From contig JASGHK010000001.1 of assembly GCA_049841135.1 (NCBI GenBank), forward strand, positions 496,001-560,000: 64,000 nt of DNA. Direction: 5' to 3'. The position numbers were made by a program, and so were the translations under genes. This document shows positions 55,317 through 64,000 of this stretch, piece after piece (positions within the stretch are counted from its first letter, which is position 1; every line of letters starts with the position of its first letter). The notes under the pieces are model-generated. The model saw nothing but the letters and a program-made list of their open reading frames with translations. It was not told where the DNA came from and ran no database searches. The DNA comes from JACRCT01 sp049841135 (lineage in GTDB: Bacteria > Myxococcota > Myxococcia > Myxococcales > UBA5297).

Positions 55317-56114
55317 TCACGCCTGCTCGACGACCACCGGCATGCCCTGCCCTTCCTCGAGCCGCAGCTCTCGCGCAGCACTGCCTTCCCTCACGGCGAT
55401 CTCCAGCAGGCCCGCCGATCCGATGAGCGCCATCAGGGTCCCGCGGGGCGCCGAGCCGTAGGTGGCCGCCAGGCCGGACAGGGTCCGCCCGCCGACCGCC
55501 AACCGCAGCTGCTCTGGTGCGACGGCGGGGAGGTCCTCGCGGGAGAGGTTCGTGATGAGGTTGCCGAAGGAGTCGACGTGGACGATTTCCCCGACCACGG
55601 CTCCGCCCTCGTGCCGGACCTTGGGCGGGGTGAGCTTGACCGGCTCCGCGACCTCCGGGCCCAGCTTCTCCGGCGAGACGCCCAGCGCGAGGTGCGCGGC
55701 CGCCGGAGCGAAGACGTCGCGGCCATGGAAGGTCGCCGAGACCTCCGAGCGGCGATACGCCGGCTCTGCGAGCTCGTAGACCTTGCCCCCGTGCATGAAG
55801 GGCCACAGCAGGCCGTTGTCCGGCCCGACGAACAGGTGGCCCGGCGCCTTCTCTCCGCCTTGGACCACCAGGCCGCGGCGACTCGTGCCCACGCCGGGGT
55901 CCACGACCGCGAGGTGAATCGTCTCCGGAGGAAACGCGGGGACGGCCTCGAGCAGGAGCGCCTGGCCGACCAGGACGCGGTAGGCCGGCACCTCGTGGCT
56001 GACGTCCACGATGCGGGCGTCGGGGCACATCGACAGCAGCACACCCTTCATCTGCGCCGGGTAGCCGCTGCCCGCCCCGAAGTCGGTGAGCAAGGTGATG
56101 ATCGGGCCTGGCAT
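55317..56114 (-). CDS. S-adenosyl-L-methionine hydroxide adenosyltransferase family protein (DUF62)
   Basis: The 265-residue protein from ATG 56114 begins MPGPIITLLTDFGAGSGYPAQMKG. Family motifs: TLLTDFG, VVDPGVGTSRRG, LFVGPDNGLL, FHGRDVFAPAAAHLA and VDSFGNLITN, with a C-terminal domain from about residue 175 (YGSAPRGTLMALIGSAGLLEIAV). These enzymes hydrolyse SAM to adenosine and methionine with hydroxide as nucleophile; the same fold gives fluorinase and chlorinase, but I see no reason to assign halogenation. Codons upstream to 56153 (MMSPD) are an alternative start. It is divergent from the sugar dehydrogenase. Confidence 0.88.
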   Translation of the reverse strand: MPGPIITLLTDFGAGSGYPAQMKGVLLSMCPDARIVDVSHEVPAYRVLVGQALLLEAVPAFPPETIHLAVVDPGVGTSRRGLVVQGGEKAPGHLFVGPDNGLLWPFMHGGKVYELAEPAYRRSEVSATFHGRDVFAPAAAHLALGVSPEKLGPEVAEPVKLTPPKVRHEGGAVVGEIVHVDSFGNLITNLSREDLPAVAPEQLRLAVGGRTLSGLAATYGSAPRGTLMALIGSAGLLEIAVREGSAARELRLEEGQGMPVVVEQA

Positions 56115-56254
56115 GCGCGCAATCTGCCACACCTTCCGGTCGGGCGACATCAAGCCAGCCGTGAAGGCGCGCGCCTCATGAACGGGGCGGCCGATCGGCC
56201 CGTCCGGCCGGGGTGGACGACGATCGACCGACCCCGCCCTACGCTCCAGCCATC

Positions 56255-57454
56255 ATGACCTCGCCACTCGGCCAGGCTCTGCCCTTGCTGCTCGCGGCGC
56301 TCGCCGCCTCCTCCTGCCAGTGCACTCCCCCACCTTCGACCGCGTTCGCCGAGTCGCGCTCGGACGGTGGCTGCGTCCTCGTCGACGAAGGTGACGGCCC
56401 CGACGGCACGGTCCCCGTCCGCGCGCAGACGGTGGTGAGCGGCCTCGAGGTGCCCTGGGCGCTGGCCTTCCTCCCCGATGGCGGCTTCCTGCTCTCGGAA
56501 CGCCCCGGGCGGGTGCGCCTGTTTCGCCAAGGCCGACTGCTGGAGACGCCGGTCATCACCTTCCCCAAGGAGGCCGCGGGCGAAGGAGGCCTGATGGGGC
56601 TCGCGCTCCACCCCGACTTCTCGGCCAACCGCTGGCTGTACCTGTACCGGACGGTGGCCTCGGCCAGCGGAGAGCGCAGCAACGAGGTCGAGCGCTGGAC
56701 GCTCTCCGAGGACCTGACCACCGCGAGCCTCGACCGGGTGATCGTCGACCGGATCGACGCGGCGCTCTACCACGACGGCGGCCGGATCCGCTTCGGGCCG
56801 GACGGCATGCTCTACGTCGGCACCGGCGACGCCACGCACCCCGAGCGCGCGCAGGACCCGGCGAGCCTCAACGGGAAGCTGTTGCGGCTGACGCCAGAGG
56901 GCGAGGCGCCGACCGACAACCCCTTCCCGGCCAGCCCCGTCTTCCTGTCGGGCCTGCGCAACCCGGAGGGCTTCGACTTCAAGGAGCCCTCGCTGCTCTA
57001 CGTCGTCGACCACGGGCCGAGCGGCGAGCTGGGCGGGCGCACCGGCCACGACGAGGTGAACCTCGCGCGCCCGGGAGACAACCTGGGCTGGCCGACGGTC
57101 TGGGGCTGCACGAGCCAGGCGGACCTGGTCTCGCCGCTCCTCACCTGGACGAAGGCCGTGCCACCCGGCGGAGCCGCGCTGTACACCGGCGACGCCATCC
57201 CGCAGTGGCGCGGCAGCCTGCTCGTCGGCGTGCTCGGAGCCAAGCACCTGCACCGCGTGATCCTCGATCCGCTCCGGCCCGAACGCGTGGTCGGCCACGA
57301 GGTCTACTTCCGCGGGGATCCGCCGAAGGGACTGGGGCGCGTGCGCGAAGTGGTGATGGGCCCCGACGGCGCGCTCTACGTGACGACCAGCAACTGCGAC
57401 GGCCGCGGCACCTGCCCGCCGGAGAAGGACCGGGTCGTGCGGATCACTCGGTGA
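56255..57454 (+). CDS. PQQ-dependent sugar dehydrogenase (soluble glucose dehydrogenase/Hedgehog-interacting-type propeller)
   Basis: This 399-residue exported protein starts MTSPLGQALPLLLAALAASSC, a signal peptide with a possible lipobox at SSC. The six-bladed propeller motifs of PQQ sugar dehydrogenases follow: GLEVPWALAFLPDGGFLLSERPGRV, EGGLMGLALHPDF, RIRFGPDGMLYVGTGDA, SLNGKLLRL, SGLRNPEGFDF, DHGPSGELGGRTGHDEVNLARPGDNLGWP and MGPDGALYVTTS. It should act in the periplasm on aldoses, passing electrons to a quinone or cytochrome. Its stop codon directly abuts that of the convergent permease gene (TGATCA contains both stops), leaving no gap. Confidence 0.88.
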   Translation: MTSPLGQALPLLLAALAASSCQCTPPPSTAFAESRSDGGCVLVDEGDGPDGTVPVRAQTVVSGLEVPWALAFLPDGGFLLSERPGRVRLFRQGRLLETPVITFPKEAAGEGGLMGLALHPDFSANRWLYLYRTVASASGERSNEVERWTLSEDLTTASLDRVIVDRIDAALYHDGGRIRFGPDGMLYVGTGDATHPERAQDPASLNGKLLRLTPEGEAPTDNPFPASPVFLSGLRNPEGFDFKEPSLLYVVDHGPSGELGGRTGHDEVNLARPGDNLGWPTVWGCTSQADLVSPLLTWTKAVPPGGAALYTGDAIPQWRGSLLVGVLGAKHLHRVILDPLRPERVVGHEVYFRGDPPKGLGRVREVVMGPDGALYVTTSNCDGRGTCPPEKDRVVRITR

Positions 57455-59303
57455 TCAGTTGCAGATGAGCAGCCGGGTCTTCTCCGGCAGTGCCTCGGCC
57501 AGCCCCTTGACGATCTGCCCGCGCAAGAGGTTCCAGATGGCGGACCGCTTGGAGGTGCCGACCAGCACCGCCTCCGCGCCGAGCCTCGTCGCGGCGTCGG
57601 CGATGGAGTACGCCGCGTCGTTGGAGATGCGCCAGATGGGGATGGCCGTCACGCCCAGCTTGGCCAGGCCCTCGGTCGCGTTCTGCAGGACCTGGTTGGC
57701 CTCCGCCGAAGGGCCATCCACCGGCTGGAAGAACAGGCCCGGGATCTCGTCGACGTAGACCGCGTAGACGTTCGACTGCCCTGCCCCCTTGGCCAACAGC
57801 GCCGCGTCCTTGAGCAGCCGCTCGTTGGGGCCGCGCAAGGCGACGAGCACGTTGGAGCGCTCCAGAGCCAGCACCTCGACCGCCTCCTCCACCGTCAGCA
57901 CGCGGCCGGCCTTGGGCTTGGCGGCCGCCATCGCCTCCACCTGCATGTCTGAGAGCGGCGTGGCCGGCGCCGGCGCGAAGATCGGGTTGACCTTGCCCAG
58001 CAGGCCCGTGCGGTAGGACATCGCCATGCCGACGATGACCACGGTGGCCGTCCCGCCGAACGCCAGCGAGTGCCACTTGAAGTACATGTTCAGGAACCAG
58101 GCGATGGCGAGGCAGAACGTCGTCCCCACGCCGATGAGCCAGACGGGGCCCCGGTTCTTCTCCTTGAAGCGCAGGAAGTCGATGGAGAAGGAGTCCAGGA
58201 CCAGCGTGCCCAAGAGGCCGAAGCTGTAGAGGTCGCCCAGCTTCTCGACGTCGCCCAGGGTCAGCACCAGCACCAGCATCGGCACGATGGCCGACACGGC
58301 GATGGAGTAGTGCGGCGTGCCGAACTTCAGGTTGCGCTTGGCGAAGATGGGCGGCAGGAAGCCGGCCGACACCAGGCGCAGGTTGACGTGGTAGTTGCCG
58401 ACGATGGCGGTGTTGCAGGCCATGGTCAGCAAGAGCGCCGCGGAGATGACCGTCATGACCATCAGCGGCCGGCCGCCCACGGTCTGCGCCAGGTGCGAGA
58501 TGAAGGCGTCGGTCCCGGCGGCCTTCACCTCGGCCGGGAGCACGAAGTTCGAGAAGGCCACCATCAGCGGCGAGATGAAGCAGATGGAGCCGATGACCAG
58601 CCACATGCCCAGCGAGGCCGTCTTGCGCACCGGCATCTTCATCGCGCCGGAGAGCTGCGCCCCGCTCTCCAGGCCGGAGTAGGCCAGCCAGGTGTCCGCG
58701 TAGCCGACGAGCAGCGACCCCGCCGTCAGCGAGACCCCCTCCGGGTGGAGCACCGACTGCACGAGCGCCGGCCAGGAGTTGGTGAGGGTCAGCTTGATGG
58801 AGACCACCGCGATGATGGCCAGGTTGACCAGCAGCATCACCAGCGCCATGGCCGCCGAGACCGTGGCGCTCTCCTTGAGCCCCACGATGTTGAGCAGCAT
58901 CAAGAGCGCCATGATGGCCAGGGTGATCCCCAGGACCGCGCCGCCGGAGAAGCCGAACAGGCTCTTGAGGTAGTTGACGCCGGAGACGCTGGAGATGGCC
59001 GAGGTCAGGAAGTAGTCGATGGTGATCATCGACCCGCCGATCAGCGCGACGATCGGCACGTTGGGGAAGGCCTTGGTGGTGATCGAGACCACGCCGCCGC
59101 CATCCGGGCAGCGGTCGGCCAGCTCGACGTACTTGCGGCCGATGGCCACGAAGACGCCGATGGACAGCAGGATCGCCAGCGTCGACAGCCCGCGGATGGA
59201 GCTTCCAGAGCAGGCCGGAGACGTAGAAGATGGACGTCCCGATGTCCGCGTAGACGATGGAGAAGACGAGGAGGAAACCGAGACGTTTGGTGGCGGCGCC
59301 CAT
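57455..59303 (-). CDS. APC-type amino-acid permease with a C-terminal universal-stress-protein domain (one frameshift)
   Basis: About 616 residues. MGAATKRLGFLLVFSIVYADIGTSIFYVSGLLWK leads to a break at GAGCTTCC 59199-59206; the downstream frame continues SIRGLSTLAILLSIGVFVAIGRKYVELADRCPDGGGVVSI. About twelve hydrophobic helices follow, to about residue 430, with the APC consensus near SIVYADIGTS. A linker leads to a USP-like domain (NVLVALRGPNERLLKDAALLAKG, AEAVLVGTSKRSAIWNLLRGQIV, with the GTSKRS ATP-loop-type motif). Similar APC-USP fusions import amino acids or polyamines and respond to ATP or nucleotide state. The ligand cannot be read. It is downstream of the ATP-grasp gene on the same strand. 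Confidence 0.82.
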
Positions 59304-59484
59304 CGGAGGGGCCCGGCTCGCCTCGGGTTGGGGAGGCGTCGGGGGGCGCGGAAGATACGAAAACGGACGCTTGCCGTCACGCCCCACGCGGGCGAGCCGA
59401 AATTCTCGTGTTATTACCAGAAGTTACGCTCTGCCGACTCGGAGATCCGCCAGCCCGGGAGGCCTCTGGCCGGCGCCTGCGAGG

Positions 59485-61200
59485 CTATCCGGCGCGCCGG
59501 GCGCCCTCCGCACGGCGGCGCTCGCCCAGGCGGCGGATGGCGCCCTTCATGATCTCGCCGATGAGCGCGCGGTACTCCATCTTGATGCCCTTGGCGGAGA
59601 GCACGAGGTCGCTCCAGCCCGGGGTCAGGCCCGGCAGCGGGTTGGCCTCGATGAAGTAGATGCGCCCGTCCTCGGTCATGCGGAAGTCGATGCGGGCCAC
59701 GTCGCGGCAGCCGAGCGCCTCGAAGGCGTCCTGGGCGGTCTTCATCATCGCCTTGCTCAGCGCGGGAGGCAGCTTGGCCGGCGCCTCGTAGCGGACGGCG
59801 CGGTTCCAGTCGAGCTTGTGCTCGAAGCTGTAGACCGGCAGCTTCTCCTTCTTGTTGGTGAAGACGACCTCCATCGGAGGCATCACGAAGCCGCGGCCCT
59901 CGCCCAAGAGGCCCACCGTGAACTCGCGGCCCTTGATGTACTCCTCCACCAGCGCCGGCTGCCCGTAGCGGTCGGCCATTTCCTTGCCCAGGCGGCGCAG
60001 CGTCTTCTCGTCCTCGGCGACGCTCTTGGGGAGAACGCCCTTGGAGGAACCCTCGGCCACCGGCTTGACGATGAGCGGGTACTTCAGGTCGCCCAGGCTC
60101 TCCTTGCCGGTGGTCATCAGCATCGAGGCCGGCGCGAGGACCCCGGCGGCGCGGACGATCTTCTTGGCCAGATCCTTGTCGAGCGCCATGGAGAGCGTGG
60201 CGGCGTCGGAGCCCGTGTACTCGAGGTCCAGGTGCTCGCACAGCGCCGGGACGACCGACTCGCGGTTGCGGCCGCGCAGGCCCTCGGCGAGGTTGAAGAC
60301 GAAGTCGACGTTGCAGGTCTCGAGCTTGGCGGCGATCTCCGCGTCGCACTCGAGGTCGACCACCTCGTGCCCGTAGCTGGCGATGGCCTCCTTGATGGCG
60401 CCCAGGGTCTTGGGGCTGTCGTACTCGGCCTCGCGGTCGTTGCTGCCGTCGGCCTGGGGCTTGACCCTCTTCACGTTGAAGGCGAAGCCGACGCGGTAGG
60501 TGCCGGCCTTGCGCGCGGCGCTCTTGGTGGCCTTGAGGCCGTGGCGCTTGCAGGCGCCGTCCACCATCGCCTTGACCACGCCGGCCAGGTCCACCTTCTC
60601 GTGCGTCGCGGCCACCGTGACCGGGCCCTTGGGGTCGAGGCTGGGGACCGGGTCGATGGCGATGAAGTGCACGCCGCTGTCCTTGCCGACCACGCGCAGG
60701 GTCACCAGGGCCACGTCGCGGCAGCCGCAGGCCTCGACGACCGCCCGGGCAGCGCTGGCGAGCAGGTAGCGCGTCGCCGGGTCGAGCCTGGCGACCACCG
60801 CCTTGTCCTTCTTCAGCTCGATCGGCGCCAGAATGCCGCCCTGGACCGCGCCGGCGACGAAGGGGACGAGGTAGTCGGTGCCCTTGGGCGCCTCGCCGAA
60901 GAGCACGCCCTCGCTCGCCGCCACCTGGCCGGCGATGTCCGCCTGGCGCATCAGCCCGCTGGCCGCGCCCGACGACCCGGTGTGCGGCAGGCCCAGCTCC
61001 TCGAGCACGCTGGCGAAGCCGCCCTCCTTGCCGCGCGCGAGGTTGAAGACCAGCTCCGGCGCGGTGCCGAGCAGCCGCGCCACCGTGCGCGAACCCAGGC
61101 GGGAGGCGTCGACCAACTCGACGCGGTGGCCCAGCTTCTCCAGCGCGGCGGCGACCGGCATCGCGGAGGCCAGGGTGTCGTAGGTCAGGGTGATGCGCAT
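59485..61200 (-). CDS. Tandem ATP-grasp (D-Ala-D-Ala ligase-like) protein
   Basis: This 571-residue protein from ATG 61200 (MRITLTYDTLASAMPVAA, with GAGG eight bases ahead; GTG 61209 is an alternative) carries two D-alanine-D-alanine-ligase-like halves. The first (about 1-235: LGSRTVARLL, EELGLPHTGSSGAASGLMRQADIAG) has lost much of the ATP-grasp core. The second (about 245-555) is complete: VDFVFNLAEGLRGRNRESVVPALCEHLDLEYTGSDAATLSMALDKDLAKKIV, LIVKPVAEGSSKGV, PALVEEYIKGREFTVGLLG and ARIDFRMTEDGRIYFIEANPLPGLTPG. The product may be a carboxylate-amine ligase, but not the standard peptidoglycan Ddl. The pairing of a decayed and an intact half resembles the kinase gene at 3210-5462. Confidence 0.85.
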   Translation of the reverse strand: MRITLTYDTLASAMPVAAALEKLGHRVELVDASRLGSRTVARLLGTAPELVFNLARGKEGGFASVLEELGLPHTGSSGAASGLMRQADIAGQVAASEGVLFGEAPKGTDYLVPFVAGAVQGGILAPIELKKDKAVVARLDPATRYLLASAARAVVEACGCRDVALVTLRVVGKDSGVHFIAIDPVPSLDPKGPVTVAATHEKVDLAGVVKAMVDGACKRHGLKATKSAARKAGTYRVGFAFNVKRVKPQADGSNDREAEYDSPKTLGAIKEAIASYGHEVVDLECDAEIAAKLETCNVDFVFNLAEGLRGRNRESVVPALCEHLDLEYTGSDAATLSMALDKDLAKKIVRAAGVLAPASMLMTTGKESLGDLKYPLIVKPVAEGSSKGVLPKSVAEDEKTLRRLGKEMADRYGQPALVEEYIKGREFTVGLLGEGRGFVMPPMEVVFTNKKEKLPVYSFEHKLDWNRAVRYEAPAKLPPALSKAMMKTAQDAFEALGCRDVARIDFRMTEDGRIYFIEANPLPGLTPGWSDLVLSAKGIKMEYRALIGEIMKGAIRRLGERRRAEGARRAG

Positions 61201-61267
61201 CGGTGGCACCTCAGTGGTGGTGGCCGGCGTCGCGCCGGTTTGCTGCTCGATGGAGTGGACGGAGCGG

Positions 61268-61879
61268 CTACGGGGCGCCCGGCGGCTCGAACTTGGGCGG
61301 TTCCAGGAGCACCCGGACCGCGCCGCGGACCCGGCCGGGCTCGGGGCGGACCAGCTCGAGCTTGGGGCGGCTGATCGCTCCCACGGGGACCTTGGTGTCG
61401 ATCACCTGCGTGGAGGCGAACAGGTCGCCCATGCGCAGGCCCAGCTTGTCGCGGAAGACGCGCCAGCTCTCGAAGAGGAGCAGCGTCGGCCCGGCGGTCC
61501 AGAACAGGAACTGGCCGGCGACCGGGAGGAGCGGGGCCAGGAGGACCAGCGCGAACGGGAAGTTGCGCAGCGCCGACTCGCGGTAGTCGATGTCCTCGCC
61601 GTTCGGCAGGCGCACGACCTTGATCCCCAGCGCCTTCTTGCCCGGGGACTGCCCCTTGAGCATGCCGTCGGCGAACAGGATGAAGAGCACCGCGAGGATC
61701 CAGCCAGCCTTGTCGGCGGCGACCGGCAGGAACGCGGCGATGACCAGGTCGGTCAGGCGAGCGAGCAGGCGCGGCAAGAGCTCGGCCTTGGGGTAGCGAG
61801 AGCCTTCCGGGCGTGCGCTGAAGAAGCGGCCGAAGGGGCCGCCGGAGACCTGCTTGGAGCTGTCGTTCACGTCGCTCAC
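61268..61879 (-). CDS. RDD-family membrane protein
   Basis: This 203-residue protein has the RDD pattern: LLPRLLARLTDLVIAAFLPV (R..D..D-type first helix), the long loop with LKGQSPGKKALGIKVVRLPNG, then RESALRNFPFALVLLAPLLPV and LLFESWRVFRDKLGLRMGDLFAST, with about three membrane segments. RDD proteins are small membrane proteins of unclear role, some implicated in ion transport or cell-envelope responses. It is downstream of the DUF4177 gene, separated by 76 bp, and on the same strand. Confidence 0.85.
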   Translation of the reverse strand: MSDVNDSSKQVSGGPFGRFFSARPEGSRYPKAELLPRLLARLTDLVIAAFLPVAADKAGWILAVLFILFADGMLKGQSPGKKALGIKVVRLPNGEDIDYRESALRNFPFALVLLAPLLPVAGQFLFWTAGPTLLLFESWRVFRDKLGLRMGDLFASTQVIDTKVPVGAISRPKLELVRPEPGRVRGAVRVLLEPPKFEPPGAP

Positions 61880-61955
61880 GGTGTCCGGAGCGCTCCCGCT
61901 CCGCCCCAGGAAGACCGCGGAATCTTGCTGACCGCAGGTTCGGAAGTCAACGAGT

Positions 61956-62150
61956 TCACCCGGCCGGCGGTGGGGGATCCGCTTCCTTGCGCGTGAAGAG
62001 CACGAAGGCCATGGCCGGGCGCTTGCTGGCGTCGCGCATCGCGAACTGGATGCCCTCGAAGATCCAGCCCTGCTTGACCCAGTCGTTGATGATCGACTCG
62101 AGCGATTCGTCCGTCACGGTGCTGGTCTCGACGACCTTGTAGGCGAGCAT
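61956..62150 (-). CDS. DUF4177-family small protein
   Basis: This 64-residue protein starts MLAYKVVETSTVTDESLESIINDWVKQGWIFEG, the typical DUF4177 pattern (YKVV, LE..IN, QGW). DUF4177 proteins are short and of unknown function. It ends with a Pro-rich tail. It lies between the coiled-coil and RDD genes on the same strand and is probably co-transcribed with them. Confidence 0.85.
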   Translation of the reverse strand: MLAYKVVETSTVTDESLESIINDWVKQGWIFEGIQFAMRDASKRPAMAFVLFTRKEADPPPPAG

Positions 62151-62249
62151 GTCGGCCGCGAGGATGCGACGGGCGGTCGCGCGGTGTCAAAGCCGCCCAT
62201 GCCTGCTTGAGCCCGAAGCCCCGGATCGCCGGCCTCGTGCCGGCGTCGT

Positions 62250-62816
62250 TCACTTCTTCTTCGCAGCCTTGAGGTCCTCGCGCGCGAGGTCGGCCAGGGC
62301 GTGCGCCCGCTCGACCTCCTCCCGCGCCTTCTCCAGCGCAGTCATCTCGCTGAAGCTGTCCGAGAGGACCTTGCTGGACGCCTCGGTGACCGACCGCGAG
62401 GCCGCCAGGCGCGCGTTCACCGCCTCGCGTTCGCGCCGCAGCGCTTCGGCCTCCGCCTCGACCTTGGCGACCGTCTCGGCCAGGTTCTTGGCCTCGGCGT
62501 CGATGCGCTCCCGCTCGTCCGCCAACGGCTTCTGCCGGTCCTGGGCGAGCTTCAAGTCCGACTCGAGCACCTTGACGACGTCGGGCCGGCCCTGGGCCTG
62601 GGCGAGGCGCGTGCGTGCCTGCTCCTCGGCCGCCTGCGCGGCCCTGAGCCCACGGTCGATCTCGCTTCGTGCCGCCAGGAGCGTGGCCGCGCTCCGGCGC
62701 AGCTCGGCGGCCCGCGAGGTGAGGGTATCGATCCGGCGGTCGTAGGCCTTCACCGGGTCGTCGTCGTCCGACTTGGGCTTGGCGAAGCGCGCCTTGAACC
62801 AGTCCTTCAGCCCCAC
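62250..62816 (-). CDS. PspA/IM30-like coiled-coil protein
   Basis: The 188-residue protein starts MGLKDWFKARFAKPKSDDDDPVKAYDRRIDTLTSRAAELRRS and is a continuous amphipathic helix, as in PspA/IM30 (YDRRIDTLT, RAAELRRSAATLLAARSEIDRGLRAAQ, AEALRREREAVNARLAASRSV). PspA/IM30 proteins bind and protect the inner membrane and regulate phage-shock responses. The match is by heptad pattern and start, so it stays tentative. It lies 34 bp downstream of the VWA gene and is co-oriented with DUF4177 and RDD. Confidence 0.7.
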   Translation of the reverse strand: MGLKDWFKARFAKPKSDDDDPVKAYDRRIDTLTSRAAELRRSAATLLAARSEIDRGLRAAQAAEEQARTRLAQAQGRPDVVKVLESDLKLAQDRQKPLADERERIDAEAKNLAETVAKVEAEAEALRREREAVNARLAASRSVTEASSKVLSDSFSEMTALEKAREEVERAHALADLAREDLKAAKKK

Positions 62817-62850
62817 GTTCGTCCTCCCGGCTCCCCGTTCCGTCTCGCTG

Positions 62851-64000
62851 TCAGAGACTCGGTCCCGCGGGCGCGGCGATCAAGCGGATCTTCTCCAGCG
62901 CCTCGGTCCCGCGCGGCAGCAGCGCGCTCATCGCCAGCACTCGCCGCGGACCGCCCAGCCCGTAGCGTTCCAGCAGGTGCTCGAAGGCTCGACCCCCTCC
63001 ACCGAGCGCACCTCGGGCGGGGCCAGCGACAGCGCCTCGGCCACCGCCTCCAGCAGGTCGCAGACGGTCTCCACGTCTCCGGGCGGTGGCGCCCGGCCCG
63101 GCACCGCTGGCTGCACCGTGAAGTAGGCGTCGAAGCGCACCGCGGGCGACGCCCCGGGTGAAGGCGCTCGCCGGCGCTCCGACGCCAACGCCGCCAGGGC
63201 CTCGATGGCCGCCTTCACCGCCGGTTCGTCCGGCTTGATCTCGACGTCCGGCAGCGCCGGCAGCAGCGTCCGCAGCCCGCAGTCGAAGAGCGCGCGCCCT
63301 CCGGCGACCTCCTCGTCGGACAGGTGGTAGTAGAACGCGCGCCGGCCGGCGCTGCGCTGATCCAGGACCAGCTGCTTGAGATCGCCGTTCTCGATGCCGA
63401 GAGAGACGAAGTTGAGCGTGATCTCGATCTCTCCGACCGGCGCCTTCGCCGCCCACAGCCGCTGCAGGTCGACGCGGTCCTCGCCATCGGTGACGAGCAC
63501 CACGGTGGCGCGCGCCAGGTCCGCGTCCCTGCCGCGCGCATCGCGGATGGCGGCGAACGCCGACTCCAGCGCGTAGGTGATGTCGGTGCGGCCCTCGGCC
63601 GGCGACTCGCGGAACAGGTCGGTGAGCACCCGCAGCGCGGCGTCGGCGTTGTCGACCCGCTCGAGCGTCGCCGGGTGATCGGTGAAGAAGGTGAAGTAGA
63701 CGGGCACGCACGGCTGCCCGCGCGCCTGCCGGACCGAGAGGTTGTTGAGCTCGGCGATGAGCACCGCGTCGCGGAAGCGCGCCCGCGGCCCGCGCATCGA
63801 GCCCGAGGCGTCGCAGACGTAGACGCGCACCGCCCCCGTGCCGCGCTTGCGGGTCAGGTTTCCCCCGCCTTCCGGCGCGAGCCACGCGTGCCGCAGCTGC
63901 CGGTTGCTGGCCAGGTCGTAGAGGATGGAGCGCGGGTCGGTGATGACGAAGTGGCGCAGCTCCGAGATGCTCTGCGCGAGGTCCATGGTCTGCACCGGCC
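62851..64000 (-). CDS. VWA-domain protein (one frameshift, 5' end outside the window)
   Basis: About 383 residues of a protein that probably continues past the window end, because the first visible codons (PVQTMDLAQSISELRHFVI) look internal. The MIDAS sequence is RVYVCDASGSMRGPR (DxSxS), with further metal-binding parts in RTDITYALESA and VLVTDGEDRVDLQR. The frame breaks at GGCTC 62986-62990: restoring an A makes GAGCTC and gives VEGVELFEHLLERYGLGGPRRVLAMSALLPRGTEALEKIR. The protein resembles VWA/CoxE-like proteins often paired with MoxR ATPases. It is followed by the PspA-like gene after 34 bp, so it may belong to that envelope-stress group. Confidence 0.82.
   Translation of the reverse strand, partial: AGADHGPRAEHLGAAPLRHHRPALHPLRPGQQPAAAARVARAGRRGKPDPQARHGGGARLRLRRLGLDARAAGALPRRGAHRRAQQPLGPAGARAAVRARLLHLLHRSPGDARAGRQRRRRAAGAHRPVPRVAGRGPHRHHLRAGVGVRRHPRCARQGRGPGARHRGARHRWRGPRRPAAAVGGEGAGRRDRDHAQLRLSRHRERRSQAAGPGSAQRRPARVLLPPVRRGGRRRARALRLRAADAAAGAAGRRDQAGRTGGEGGHRGPGGVGVGAPASAFTRGVARGALRRLLHGAASGAGPGATARRRGDRLRPAGGGGRGAVAGPARGALGGGGRAFEHLLERYGLGGPRRVLAMSALLPRGTEALEKIRLIAAPAGPSL

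Noticed and set aside
55317..56114. Possible fluorinase or chlorinase
   Set aside because: The motifs are those of the general SAM-hydroxide adenosyltransferase family, and no halogenation-specific feature or gene cluster is visible.
59485..61200. Cell-wall D-alanine-D-alanine ligase (ddl)
   Set aside because: It is a tandem protein almost twice the normal length and is not in a mur/fts cluster, so the housekeeping name would mislead.

Overview
The window comes from a high-GC member of the Myxococcota. The evidence is a full-length FrzS-type gliding-motility regulator, a C-terminal MYXO-CTERM-like sorting tail (Cys-Gly-Cys, hydrophobic stretch, Arg-Arg), three large Ser/Thr kinase genes, many lipoproteins, single-domain response regulators, a PilZ protein, and an imuA-imuB pair behind a palindrome that closely fits the Myxococcus LexA box. 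This is ordinary chromosome: housekeeping genes (coaX, apt, rlmD, a CCA/poly(A) nucleotidyltransferase, tRNA-Arg) are mixed with signalling and envelope genes. I see no phage, plasmid, CRISPR array or transposase gene.

Layout. 1-3073: 5' end of a TonB-dependent receptor, a thiolase and a hexapeptide acyltransferase. 3210-14109: a tightly packed four-gene unit of a pseudokinase-kinase-PEGA membrane protein, a TPR-like membrane-anchored protein, a lipoprotein with about eleven cysteine-rich modules, and a kinase-STAND NTPase-WD40 protein of about 1760 residues. 14413-16935: LexA-type operator and imuA-imuB. 17151-22664: response regulator, TPR-zincin fusion, ECF sigma and anti-sigma pair, frzS. 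22911-31314: conserved hypothetical, coaX, TPR membrane protein, CPBP protease, lipoprotein, receiver-histidine kinase, CCA/poly(A) nucleotidyltransferase. 31477-37867: small hypotheticals, tRNA-Arg(CCU), DUF6624-like lipoprotein, response regulator, a broken MYXO-CTERM protein, a composite non-coding repeat and a LolA-like protein. 37985-42600: kinase-WD40 gene, its coupled zinc-ribbon partner, and apt. 42951-53247: metallophosphoesterase, a very large amidohydrolase/thrombospondin-3/lamin-tail lipoprotein, an alpha/beta hydrolase and a metalloprotease-like beta-propeller/barrel outer-membrane protein. 53530-64000: rlmD, PilZ, SAM-hydroxide adenosyltransferase, sugar dehydrogenase, APC permease-USP fusion, tandem ATP-grasp protein, RDD, DUF4177, coiled-coil and VWA genes.

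Two window-wide patterns stand out. First, about sixteen reading-frame breaks occur in otherwise intact genes, and about fourteen of them fall on GATC or GAGCTC palindromes (GATC read as GAATC or GATTC; GAGCTC losing or gaining a base). I read these as systematic sequencing errors at methylated sites rather than true pseudogenes, so the affected genes are annotated as single frameshifted CDS. Second, the intergenic space is rich in hairpin and inverted-repeat elements, including a 284-bp MITE-like element, a 550-bp composite repeat, and a perfect 40-bp palindrome sharing a ten-base core with that composite repeat.
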